Origin: Sparassis latifolia
Taxonomy: Eukaryota; Basidiomycota; Agaricomycetes; Polyporales; Sparassidaceae
Assembly (NCBI GenBank): GCA_018466975.1
Contig: CM031552.1
Coordinates: 1,240,001-1,304,000 of the forward strand
Direction: 5' to 3'
DNA length: 64,000 nucleotides
The position numbers and the translations under genes are program-made. Of the stretch, positions 11,766-23,174 are shown piece after piece (positions within the stretch are counted from its first letter, which is position 1; every line of letters begins with the position of its first letter). The notes under the pieces were generated by a model. That model searched no databases. It saw only the letters and a program-made list of their open reading frames with translations, and had not been told where the DNA came from.

Positions 11766-13049
11766 TAACAACTAACACTAGGAATCAACACACTTACATT
11801 TCCGCCCACAGGCATAAAACAATAGAGATAAAAATAGAACGCACCGCGTGTCGCTCCAACCACGGGAGCCCAACCAAGCTGCGCGCAACAACAAGCCCGG
11901 TAGGACCTGTGCGATATAGTTAGCCGCGTGTAACGGCACTCACCTGGCAGGCACATTGCAGTGGCAGATGCTGCGAATTTATACGCGAGTGAGGGTGGCG
12001 AGAATTGTCGGCGGACGGTAGTCGCGATGCATCGAGAGTTGCCTCAGACTTGCCTCAGAATTGCCTCGAAACAACTTCGGATCTTTTCACTGTGGCCTGG
12101 ACAAGAGCCTTGCCTTAGTGCTTGCATTTGGTGCGGTATCCGGGGGCCTGAATATGAAGATCAAGAGCAACTCGGAGCGAGTTCTGCGGAGAGCGCTAGT
12201 AGATGCCCAATAGGCGCTCCTTACAACATTGTATGTGGCGTCTAGAAGTTCTTCCGACTGTGTAACCTGGTGAGCAACGTTTGACTTGGGTTACATCGCT
12301 CGACAACTCTTTGTCGACATGTATTTTTGTTCTAACTTGTGTATCAATTTCTGTTCTATGTTATCTTCTTTATAGACCTCTACTACCTTTACTTTGATTA
12401 CAAATCAGTTTAAATATTACTAGTCCTGTGTAACTTACACAACGCTTGCTACCCCGATGTAACTGGTGTAACCTTACATAAAAATTTCCCGCTTTTGCTG
12501 ATGCCGAGACCCTACTCTATCAGTGAGTGAGATGGGTTCGGGATCGGCCGTGTTCTGTATCCGTTGTGCTGGCCAGCTTGCTATCGTCAGTTGCTATGTC
12601 ACAATATAGCACGTTGCACAAGAGTTCACTGAATCTTATTGAGGTGCATGGTATGCTGACAAGTTCAATTTGGGTCTTGCGGAGTCTTTCCGGGATTAAT
12701 GTCCTGCTATGTGCGAGTAGGTTTTGATTCGAACATCAATGCCCTTGTGCGACACTACTAATGGTGTTTTGGGCCTCGCGGTCTACTAACGGTGTTTTGG
12801 CCTCACGATCTGACAACATCGGAATTCTGAGCGCCATCAGGTCATGCCCATCTTACAGTGATTGTCTTCTCTGTCGCTCAGTTGTGTTCCAGTACGGAAG
12901 CCCATAATGCCAACCAATGGTGCGTCGCTGATACTGAAGCTCATCAACCGCTGATTCGGACTTGTGCAACAGATTGTCGTGCCTTGTAATCGTCCAAGGT
13001 TTGTAAATGGCTCGTTTATCAAGACGCCGTGAATATGAAGGCTTGTGGA

Positions 13050-13057
13050 TATAAAAG
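13050..13057 (+). promoter_or_regulatory. TATA box of P450b-L
   Basis: TATAAAAG lies 23 bp upstream of the chosen ATG at 13073. The right paralogue has the same octamer 43 bp before its ATG (26447-26454), which supports a true core promoter element. Confidence 0.55.
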
Positions 13058-13072
13058 ATAACCCTACACAAC

Positions 13073-14831
13073 ATGAGGACAAGTTCCAGCGTGTTGAAGT
13101 CCGTGTTCAACCCTCAGTGCGACTCGGAGATGCAAGCAACCCTAGAAACATACCTGCCTGCGACAGTTCGGTTTTCACCTCAGGCGATAGTCGCTCTGGT
13201 CATCGCAGCCTTCCTTGCTCTGTTATACGCGAAGAAGACGTTGGCTGTCGTCTCCGACTCCGGGCGCGATGCGAAGAGGCCACCCCTCGTGCCCTCCGGA
13301 TGGCCTTGGCTCGGCAATGCAATACAGTACGCGTACAATCGCATAGAATTTGTGCAGCGGGCTCGGTAAGTTCTGCAGTCATCTCACGTATCATCTTACG
13401 CTCATCCACTCCCAGGGAAAATCACGGACCTATTTTCAGGACAACGCTTGCCGGCCGAGATGCGACCTTCATGACTTCTCCATCTTTTATCGCCGCACTC
13501 ATGAGGCGTTCTCAGCAGCTCTCGTTTTATCCGATCCGTGGACTCGTACACACTCGCACATTCAAGATGTCGTTCGATGCAGCGACCTCGCCAGAAGTCG
13601 ATGACCAGGTATATCCTGTCGCATTCCACCCTTATTATTCAAAGGCGCTCATGGGAGCCACTACTGCCGTCTTCGGTCCGCTGCTGTTGGCTTCACTCGA
13701 AGCTCTCATCGACCATTCTGCTTCTACCTTCGAGATGCGTCTGCAGGACCTCATATTTCCTGCCTTTTTCCGATGTTCATCACGCACGTCCTTCGGAATG
13801 GGATTCCCGGCGGACGCTGCATTGCCGGAATTCTTGGTCTTCGACAAGGGATTCACATCGTTGTCATCAGGACTGCCTACATTTTTCTTTCCCCGGTACC
13901 AGCGAGCTCGTGACAACCTCCTCTCCATCATCCACACACATCTAGAGCCCTGCCTGTCAGACGGTGGCAGCACTGGCCCGGACCCAAACCTAGCGTTCGA
14001 GGTTGCTATCGCCATGCGGCGCGCAGGCTGGAGCCGAGAGGACACAGTCGGCCATCTACTGGCATTCCTGTGGGGTTCACAGGGAAACACGATGTGGCTG
14101 ACATTTTGGTGTCTGTCGTACATCCTCGTCGATGCCGCCTGCATCGCACGCATCCGGAGCGAGCTTCACGAGGTGCTGCAAAGGGACTGCGGAGGCAGTA
14201 TCAAGCGCTTAGTTACTGCGGACCCTGCGATTCTGCAGGCCTCCAACTTCCCGCTGCTGGAGTCAGCGACGAAGGAGACGCTGAGGTTGTGCTCTGAGTT
14301 CATCATCGCGCGGGTCGCAAAGGAAGACACGATCTTCGATGTTCCGGGCCAGAGGTCTTACCATGTCCCTGAGGGCGGGTGGGTATTTGGGTTGCCCACG
14401 TTCGTCAACCTCGATCCAGATGTACATAGCGCTCCCACGGAATTCCGCATGGATCGCTTCCTGGAGGACGATGGGCACACCGCGCGCAAGTTCTACAAGG
14501 ACGGCAGGCATGTCGATACCAATCTCATGTTCTGGGGAGGAGGAAGCCATGCTGTAAACCCTTCCTTCGTAATTGATTGTTTTATGGCTTACAATGCTGT
14601 CAGTGCAAGGGTCGTTTCGTTGCGGAGTATGAGGTCAAGCTGTTCATCATCTTAGTGATATCTCTGATGGACCCAACTCCGGTTGGGGTCGTGAACTGCT
14701 CGGACGGGGCATTCGTGAAGGAGCCTCTGGTCCCGAAACGCACCGAGACTCACATTGGGGTTTTGCACAGCGACAAAGATTTAGTTATTTGCTGCACCTC
14801 GCAGTCGGCGCAGCATTCACAAGTCATATAA
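13073..14831 (+). CDS. Cytochrome P450 'P450b', CYP7/CYP8-like, left copy
   Basis: This intact P450 of about 550 residues has three exons. The N-terminal membrane anchor (QAIVALVIAAFLALLYAKK) is followed by RPPLVPSGWPWLGNAIQY. After an intron comes ENHGPIFRTTLAGRDAT. The I-helix reads WGSQGNTMWLTFW, lacking the usual acidic-Thr pair, as in animal CYP7 (WASQANT) and CYP8. The K-helix is ETLRL, followed by IIARVAKEDT and FRMDRFLEDDG. The haem motif FWGGGSHA|CKGRF is split by the last intron, with Cys the first codon of the final exon; stop at 14829-14831. Resemblance to sterol-side CYP7/CYP8 enzymes is by motif only; the reaction (hydroxylation or rearrangement) is not known. The paralogue at 26490-28194 is in direct orientation. 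Confidence 0.85.
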
Positions 14832-15303
14832 CATCTTCGACAGTATGATAATCTCGCGAGTTTACTAGTAGAAGTTCTAGTATCAGACCGGGTTTAAGAC
14901 TTACTTGGTTATATGTACCGCTGTATATCAGGTGTAGGCGCGAAGTACTTTGTGTCGGTTCAATTGCCATGTTTTGCCACCACCAAAAAACTTGAGTCCA
15001 CGCTGGGTGAGAGGTCCGCTTGCTAAATTTGAGTCACCGCCTGACTCAGCCCTATGTCCAATTTTCATCGATCGAGAGGCGTGCAGTCATCCGTAGGCGT
15101 AGACCTCCGTAGACTTACATCGGAGTTTCGAGTTTTGCACAGTGACAAAGATTTAGTCATTCGTTGGGCCACGCGGCCGCACTCACCCTAAATTACATGA
15201 AACGTCAGACGTGGACCCTAGTGTCTTATCATTGTCTATAGGAGGTTTCCTTCTACGTGTACTGGTACAGAATATCATTTTGAACGGCATACGGTTTCTA
15301 TCA
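14832..15303. other. Junction between unit A and unit B
   Basis: This non-coding stretch separates the converging 3' ends of P450b-L and the middle DUF6533 gene. At 15132-15166 a 35-bp piece repeats the P450b 3' coding sequence of 14760-14794 with about four differences, a footprint of the duplication breakpoint. Nothing else is recognisable. Confidence 0.5.
15132..15166 (+). repeat. Orphan copy of P450b 3' coding fragment
   Basis: About 31 of 35 bases match 14760-14794, the stretch encoding VLHSDKDLVIC near the P450b C-terminus. It lies 300 bp past the real stop codon and is not part of an open frame. It is best read as breakpoint debris from the cluster duplication. Confidence 0.65.
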
Positions 15304-17212
15304 TCAAGTATCATCATCAAAGGTCGTCGTAAACGTTCCATGCTCCGAGCGCCGGTGCAATGGGATGGAATAGGTTTCCGTACCGTCATGCACATTCGAA
15401 GCAGCTCTGAATGTCCCTGGGGCCACAGAGAAGCTGCGCATCTCAAGCGTGGAATTGGGCGATGCGCTTATCGTCTTGAGATTCAGAACCAGCCGCGAAC
15501 CCTACCCTCAAGTCAATGTCACAGAATAGCTCTGCCTAACGATAGAGCGTACTGCTACGGAATACGTTGCAGAAAGCCAGCTGATATTGATGGCGGATGA
15601 GTATGCGGACCAAGTCAATCGAGAAGGTAAAGACTAACGGGGCTCCAATTTCGAGGTATGTTCCTCCGATCACATTGAACACTGTGTTCAAGAGGATCAC
15701 AACTGAGAATACAGTATCAGCGAGACACGCCTAGGTCCAAGATTAATAAGCGCTCACGAAAAATCCTGCGCACAACAGTCAGCATGAGAACGGAAGATTA
15801 ATGTGTAAGATCTCACATGCCGAAGAATATACTTCCATCCCGGTAGAAAACATCCATCAAAGGATGGGCATGTAGACGTGACAAGAATAGCTTCAGATTG
15901 AACCAATTGTGGACGTCCATATTTTTGGCCAACTTGTATGCGGTTAGTATGTAGAATATACCTGTAGATGGAACCTTCACATGTAGCACTGTCAGACAGC
16001 TCAGGGAGATGCTTACAAGCCACAATGAGACACGGAATCCTTAGCCAAACACGGGCCATATCAGCAAAGATCTACTGCTTGCACGGCGGGGCTCACCATG
16101 ACATCAAAGTCCAATGAGGGACAGTTGAACTCGAACAGCCAAGGATAGGTAAGCCGGGCGTCCTATCGTTGATTGTCACAGAATGCACGGTGAGTGCCGT
16201 ACATATCACCTCAACCTCCAATAGATGTCAGGGAGGACCTGAGTAGTGTTTACGCAGATGAACCCACAATAAACTCCGCTAAGAGAAGACGTCATTACTA
16301 CAACCTCGTGAAGCTAGTTTACTACGCACCAAAGAACAAGAATAAAAGAAAAGCTAGCACTGTGGGGCGATCAGATAGTAATCTGGGAATACAAGTTGCA
16401 CACTACGGACGTACTTGTCTTCTTCTTTTCGTACAGAGCATGCACCCGCAATACAAAGAGCATGTTGACAGTGGTAGTGAAAAAAACCGAGTTACTGCTA
16501 TACTCAGAGCAGTTATGTCAGCTGGGGGTACCGTTACATGGACAGCCGCAAACTGACAAGCCATCAAACCAAACCCATGCCCGGCAGCTAATTGGAACAT
16601 GATCATTCCCAAGCTCATGAGAGGTAAATGAAACCTTACTACTAAACTAACAGTCAGCGCATGGACAAAGGGTACGAGCAACTCTAACTCACGTCTTCTG
16701 AAACAGTCGAACTAAGAGACACTGTATCGGAGATTAGACGAAATAGCATATATCGTTGATAGCAGAATTACCGCTGATGTAGTAACTGCAGAACAGGGTG
16801 AGAGCCATTCGCGTGCAGATAGGTATGTTTACTGACGCCAAATTGAATAGCCCGTAATATCTAGCGGCTAGGTACAGCACTTTTGGGAAGGACCATCTCG
16901 CTCTGCAGTGCGGTATTGATACAAGAATAGCTAAGGATCGCAAATCAATGCCTACTTCCAAATGAATTCATACTGGAGCAGAAAGTCTCTTAGTATAGTT
17001 AGTCGTCTCGAAATCGGTGCGTACCTCCTGTCCCAGGGTGATAATGACGTCGAAGACCAGCCACGCGAGAGCTGCAACTGCACATCTAACATCAGTGAAC
17101 AGTGAGAGGCAAGTGATCGATGCATACGCCCACCTGAGGAGAAGTAGATACGCTGAAGCGTAGAAAGAGTTCGAACTAGTGTTTGCAACTCTGCTCCTTG
17201 TGCGGAAGACAT
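15304..17212 (-). CDS. DUF6533 multi-pass membrane protein, middle copy
   Basis: This is the second DUF6533 paralogue, on the minus strand like the left one. The start at 17212 gives MSSAQGAELQTLVRTLSTL, aligned with the left and right copies. The core exons hold ALAWLVFDVIITLGQEV and ARWSFPKVLYLAARYYGLF, with introns at the same places as in the left copy. The last exon carries GSRLVLNLKTISASPNST, MRSFSVAPGTFRAASN and a tail ending FDDDT, stop at 15306-15304. Seven membrane helices are usual for the family; I confirmed the first ones and the C-terminus only. It lies between P450b-L and the right-arm methyltransferase. Function unknown; co-duplication with the enzymes suggests a role in, or simple linkage to, the cluster. 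Confidence 0.72.
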
Positions 17213-18420
17213 AGCCGTAGCGTTTCTCTCACGATTACGGATTGGGCTCTTATATCTGTCTGACAAGCAGGCGTCTAGAGAGTTGGAGCATATGATCTGT
17301 ACTCTGTGTGGCAAGAAATTGCAAAACTCACAGATAACGGGGCCTTGGATAGCGAATCAGCGACGGTAACTTACTGGGAGCGCACTGCAACTGTCGATAT
17401 CAATTCAGCGAGTGTTCATCAGTATGGGACAGTGTCGGCCCCCTCTCTGACAGGACGAGATCATACCGGAGCATTTGCGGTAAGATTAACTCGAAGCCGA
17501 TGAGGCTTGAGGCCTGAGGCCTGAGGGCCTAAGGTCCCACATTCTGGAATTTGCTATGATATACTTCTCCAATGGGGCATCGCATGGCAAACTGGCTCTG
17601 CGTCAGGTTTGCCAGTATTCTGGCCTGCGGATACCGACGATAGACTGGAGGCGCCAGCTGCATCTAGTAACCCTGTGACCTGGAACACCACCATGGCATA
17701 AGGGGACTCTTCTGCCCGCGCTGACGCCAACCGCCCGAGCGGTTCCTGTCAGGCCGGAAGATTTGCTCTATTCTTTCCGGATCTACTGTTGCCATCTTGT
17801 CTGGCGATGGCGAGTGCATTTTTGTCCTTATTCCTATGTAACTAAAACAATCATGAGTTCTATCAGACGTAAGCACTAGGTTTGGCAGGTTCTACTGCGA
17901 AGCAACACTTGGCATGACTCGGAGAAACGAGAAGCAGTGAGGTGTCGCAAGTTTCCGAGTCTGATACGCCACCGCGACCTATGATTAATATTAGATAGAA
18001 ATCAAGGTTAGCCTGAGGCTCTCGCTGGTTCATCAAGTATTACCGCGAAGTACCTGGCTCCTTCGAGTCTAAAGCATCCCGATAAAGACGAATATGGGAA
18101 CTGTCTCGCATACGTCAACGGATTTGACAGACAAACCCTAGGATGAGGTACCATCTCTTGTGAATTTTCGCACCCCGAATTTGCTCAAGCATAACGACTC
18201 CTCTTCATCTCACAGATGTTCCGAGTCTGCGCAGCGAACGTGTCGCACGGTGGGCGTTCCCCATGAAAAACCAACCGGCATTTACGCCGTCAGCATCCTC
18301 ATTTGTATTGGCGATCGATTCTAGTACATATGCTCCGTAGACAGGTCTCACGTTTCACGACCTATAACTCTCGAATGTGGCCCAAAGTAAGGCTGAAATC
18401 CCCCTGGTACGCTACCATCC
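17213..18420. other. Intergenic, DUF6533-M promoter to methyltransferase-R
   Basis: These divergent upstream regions contain no visible gene. From about 18225 the sequence is the reverse-complement match of about 11090-11215, marking the inner edge of the right arm. A short AGGCCTGAGG direct repeat occurs at 17509-17529. Confidence 0.45.
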
Positions 18421-19752
18421 ATGTATCGTCTGTTGCTCAACGACCGACAAACTCTGGTTGCGTTAGGTATTTGTACTGACTTACAGAGGCACAGTTGCAT
18501 AGCTCATCTGGCGTGGTCAGGACTTACCGTGGCTGCGACATCCTCTATCATTCCCCAGTATAGGAGCTGGATCGATAAGCAAGAAGCGGACAGTCTCGGC
18601 CTCACATCGAACTTCCACTTTGCTCGTCGATTCCCAGGGAACCTCTCCTGAAGGCTCTTGCACGACATGAACACTATCTCTTCATGCAGTTGCCTGTGCG
18701 GCGAGGTATGCGAGTACTCGAAATCGGTTGCGGAACTGGTGGCCGAGCTCGCGAACTCGCACACTTTTCTGATGTCAAAGTCGTCGGAGTTGACGCGGAC
18801 TCGTCGAACGTAAGTGCAAGTTGCTCACGGAGCTGGAATCTTTGTTCCATTCTCAGATCTAGATCGAGCTCGCTCGCATTTGCACGGAGAATGCGCAATT
18901 GAGCCACCGTGTCAGCTTTACTCAAGGTATGTACTCTGTTCTATGTATCCCACGCCTCGTATTCCATCGCATGCCAGCTTCGATGGAAACCCTCTGTGCC
19001 GTCTTCGAGGATAATACGTTCGATGCGGTATTCTCCGTGGAATCGATCACCGTGAGCTTGTTTACAATGTGAATGCTGCCTCTCCGTCTGATAGATCCTG
19101 TGCCTTCAGAATAGTGCGCACTTTGACGTCATCTGCAGCCAAGTCAGACGAATCCTGAAACCAGGAGGCAAGGTATATGTGTTTGTTTCCTGCTGCCGTG
19201 TTGTAGTTAGTGCTTACCACTGCGCAGTTTGCCTTCTATCGTTGGTGCATGTCCGATACATGGGACGCAGCGCGCATGGACCATCGCCAAATATACCAGC
19301 AGCTGGGCGAAGCCATCTTCTCTCATGGCCAGCCACTCCGAGTCCAGTCAATAGAGAACACAAACGCGGCTCTGGGGCTCGCTGGCTTCTCTCTCTGCCA
19401 CTCGGAGGACCTCGCCAGGCGTATCGATGACGTTCCTTGGTATCACACCCTTGAAGAACTGGAGCACGGGCACCTTGATGAGGGTCTATCGTGGGCGTGG
19501 TGGAACGAAGGCCCGGACGCTGGACCAGCTACTCAGGCTCAGGCTCGAAACCAGTCGCTGGATTTCGCGATCCGCACCATCCTGAAGGCGGGAAGACAGG
19601 GAGTGGGTTCCGTTCGTATCATCTTTCCCATGCGTTCTGACGCCGTATTCTCTGTGGGACAGCTATTGACGCCCATGGCGCTATTTGTTGTGCAAAAGAA
19701 CTCCGATATCCAGCCGCTGAGCCATGCTGCCATGTCCAATAAGCGTGAGTAA
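18421..19752 (+). pseudogene. Sterol C-24 methyltransferase-like gene, right copy, frameshifted
   Basis: This paralogue of the intact gene at 9705-11034 has the same six-exon layout: MYRLLLNDRQ start, SAM motif LEIGCGTGG, VVGVDAD, FEDNTFDAVFSVE, RRILKPGGK, FAFYRWCMSDTWD, VPWYHTLEELE and LTPMALFVVQK, with stop at 19750-19752. At 18637-18639 there are three G where the left copy has four, so FARRFPG is followed by NLS and a stop, ahead of the SAM-binding site. Downstream exons are open and conserved, so inactivation is recent or the base is a sequencing miss. As written, the product would be a fragment of about 60 residues. Confidence 0.85.
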
Positions 19753-20406
19753 AGATGGTTTGTGTTCTATCCCGTGGGTGTCTCCGGCTTCGTTGTCAAG
19801 GGTTTGATTCTGCGCTGGCTCACGACCTTTCTGTAACTTTACAAAGCCCTCATGATGTTCATAACGTAGAAACCCTGGATGCCATCATGGTTCTTTGGCA
19901 CGAAGCATGGAATCCCCGAGATTTCCTGGATCTTCAATGCATCAATGCGTACACTGCAGAGTCCATGATTCCATAATACATGGTTTGAGGGCTACAATGT
20001 GAAGGTTCTATCATGAAATTATACATGTCATGAGTCATGAGTGCGTGAGCATGTGAATACACAAGCGCTGAATATTGAATTCTACAGCGTCTTTGCCGTA
20101 GGTGCTGACCAAACCTAATGCTGACAGGTGCAGTGCCGGGAGGACTCGTACTTGATACCACGGCAGCACCAAATGAGACTACCTCAGGAGAGGAATCCCT
20201 CTGCGCATCCTGAACATTGGGTATGTACCTAATCTAATTTATTAATTTGTCTCAATTCTGAGCTCTGGCAAGACAGAGAGGTAAGGTTCATCAAGTGGTA
20301 TCTATATAGGTCTATAAATATTGAACGTCGATTGTGATCCCGTGCCATAAAGATGCAAACTGGAACAAGCATCAATTAACCAGAGTTGCACAGCACTAAC
20401 GCTGCC
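19753..20406. other. Convergent 3' intergenic, right arm
   Basis: This is the reverse counterpart of 9047-9704, with patchy similarity to it. It contains no gene signal. Confidence 0.45.
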
Positions 20407-23174
20407 TCAAGATGTAACCTCAGCCGCCTTCCCATCCTGCAAGCGCATGTTCCGAACCAGCCTGAATACACATCAGCTGCCGCGCACAGAACAGCTGAAC
20501 ACTACAAGACGTCAGATGGAGCATACTCACATTCCCGAGAGACTGGCCAGCGCGCCCGCAGGCACGCCGATAAGGAACACGCGACTAATGTTGAGCGTGT
20601 ACGCATGCAGGACCGCTTCGCGCATGTCCGGGGCAACCTCCGTGATCGCCGTAACGCTCTGCTCGACAGCCATGGCGAGCATCGCAGGCAACTGTGGTGC
20701 GTACACGTGCAGGTTCGTGCGGAGCAAGTTCGTGAAGATCATGCCGCTAATTCTGATGTGGGAATGACAGCAGAGCAAAAGGGGATCAGACATCAAACTG
20801 CGCGGCGAGACAGAGCAGAGAACGACCCACGAAACTCCAATAACTCCACCCAGGTTCTGGGTGAAGGTCAGAACGGTCGTCGCCTGTGCGAGCAGGCCAT
20901 CCCGGCCTTCCCACTCTGCCTACATTGCTGTCAGCAGTGGCATGTAAAGAGGCAATGAGCAGATAATTACTTGACATGTGATGAAGACATTCTGCATAGC
21001 ACCACCTATAACGCAGCAGTTGTCTCAGTAACCACCAAGTATAATTGGTTGTGTGAGTGCGCACCGATACCGACACCATCTACAGAACATCAATTGAAAC
21101 TCATGGAATGGGACAATAGCATAGCTTACAGATGATCTGAAACCCAATGGCATGCGAGTTCGGGGTATTGAGGGTGAGGCTTGAGAGCAGCCCCGCACCT
21201 ATGCTGCACAGTAGAGGGGAGAGCACGAGGACATGCCAATAACGGCCAGTCATCTGTGGTGCATCAGCCTATACTCAAATAATCCATTGCAGCTCCTGTG
21301 CTCACCTTGATAATTGCACCGGACACAATTGACGCTGGTAAGGAAGTTAGCTAATACACTAGTTAGAAGGTGATATCTATCTACCTATGATAACAGACAA
21401 CATAAATGGCAGGATATCCACTCCTGACTTGGTCGCGCTGTGCCCCTGGGCCTGGTACCTGTGAAGGAAATTTTAATAGAAGTCTATAATAACATCATAA
21501 TGCAGTCAGCACAGACCACAAAGGTAGATAGTACTGGTAGAATGACATAAGCATGTATTCAGTGAAATGACAGAACCTCAACATACGGTTCCATTCAAAA
21601 GACCCAACCCAATGAATGCCTGTTGAGAAATTAGAAATTACAGTTGCACATTATCCATGACCCAGACTCACAGATTCTAAGGGAGTCCCGACCTGGGTAC
21701 GGCTCAAGAAAAGACGAAGTGGAAGGAGGGCTGATGAGCCCCTGTAATACTCCCAAGCCACAAATGATACCATGAGCACACCAGACACAACAAACAGAGC
21801 AATGATCACTGCACTATCCCATGCATAAGTTGCTCCACCCCATTGAAGAGGAAGGAGCAGGGCCACGACAGATGCGAGACTGAGGACAGCGCTAACCCAG
21901 TCTAGCCTGCGCACCAGCTCGAAGCGGCGAGCTGGCTCGTCCCTCTCTCTTCCTAGAGCTCGGCGCGTCTTGAGAAAGAAGAACACCGCGACCATGATAA
22001 CACCTACAAACTGAATGTAGATGAGCAGAGGCGGTGACATGGAGTTCAGCAATGGCCTTACGGGTAGGTTAATGAAGAAGCACCAGCGCCACGTAACATG
22101 ATCTACAGGAGATTTTTCAGCATCTTATAGGCATGTTCACCTATGCACAAACCGGTGAATGTGCCGCCTATCAAATGATGTCAGTTCCTGACATGTTGAG
22201 CAGCAAATTTATTTCGCACCTATCAGCGGGCCTACAATAGATGCCAAGGCGTGCATCATACCGAGCAAACTGAACAGCATCGTCCGATCTTCAATTCTCG
22301 AATTCTAACATAGTCAGCTTTGTCGTGGTGAAGTCTAAATGAGAACATACTTGAGCAATGATAACAAGGACCGCATTGACCACCCTGGCAGACAAGTCAG
22401 GGTGAGCACTATAAAAACACGTAAGCACTTACCCTGCACCTCCAGTTCCGGCAACCGCTCTGCCAAAGATGAGTACGGGAAAAGATCGGGCAACAGCACA
22501 AATGAGGCTCCCTATGCCAAAGACTATGAGAGAGCACAGGTAGATGTATTTTGCTGGCGCCAATGTTAGCAGCTGGCCTTGGAATAGCATTAGACCGGCA
22601 AAGGTGAGCAAATCTTGTCGATTTCAAGTGCGTTAGCGGGCAGACCCAGATAGAAAAAGGTGATATATTACAGGAGGTCGTGACCCATGCAGACTGAGAA
22701 AGTTTGTCAAACTGAGACGCAATCCTAGGCAAAGCGGTTGCAACCTGTTGAATTACCGAGAAGCTCGTTTGAGTCTACTCGAAGTTGTAATGCAGGACTT
22801 ACAATTGTCTGATCCAGGTTGGCCAGAAGAATTGAGACCATGAACGCACTAAGTGTAGGGTTCGTCAGGTCTGGTACTGTGAGGGTGACTGCGTAGTCTG
22901 ACCTGACTGTAGTCCACATCTTCTTGTCCAGAGGAGGTTGTGACGCAGAGTTCGTATCTTCGACCGAGATGCGATCGCCCTCAAGCTTTTCTGAAACATT
23001 TTTGTCTGCAAAATCCCTTCAGTGCTGAAACCCTTCGGAAATAATTATGGAGAATACCACTAGCTGATTGAGTGCCCTGCATCTCGTCTTCCACTGCAGT
23101 ATCCTCTGTAAGAGTAAGACAGAATGAGGTATGAAAGCATATGAAGGGTAACCCTTCTCACCAGGTTGAAGCAT
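20407..23174 (-). CDS. MFS drug:H+ antiporter (DHA2, 14-TM type), right copy, intact
   Basis: This intact exporter of roughly 580 residues is assembled from about 17 short exons. The start at 23174 (MLQP|EDTAVEDEMQ) matches the left copy. An extra intron absent on the left (ending TTTTGCAG) restores frame into DKNVSEKLEG. Then come TM1 (AFMVSILLANLDQT), ATALPRIASQFDKLSQSAW, LLTFAGLMLFQGQLL, FGRAVAGTGGAG, VTWRWCFFINLP, WEYYRGSSALLPLR, AFIGLGLLNGT, YQAQGHSATKSGVDILPF, MTGRYWHVLVLSPLL, GIGGAMQNVFITCQAEWEG, FTQNLGGVIGVS and IGVPAGALASLSGM, ending KAAEVTS with stop at 20409-20407. The family exports small hydrophobic compounds in exchange for protons. It shares a bidirectional promoter with intact P450a-R, so the pair probably acts on the same metabolite. 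Confidence 0.85.

Larger units (their letters stand above)
11035..13072. other. Spacer between methyltransferase-L and P450b-L
   Basis: Homology to the right arm ends at about 11215. The rest is AT-rich and non-coding. It holds a hairpin-like inverted repeat at 11519-11544 (GAAACCGAT arms, 8-bp loop), an imperfect direct repeat at about 11640-11765, and scattered GGTTACA/TGTAACC motifs around 12260-12475 that may mark a decayed mobile element. No open gene structure is visible. Confidence 0.5.

Noticed and set aside
12259..12475. Possible short inverted-repeat element (GGTTACA / TGTAACC words)
   Set aside because: The ends pair poorly and no target-site duplication is visible. Mentioned only as a possible decayed element.
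22975..23174. Apparent N-terminal frameshift in MFS-R
   Set aside because: A 52-bp intron with a good TTTTGCAG acceptor restores the frame, so I treat MFS-R as intact.
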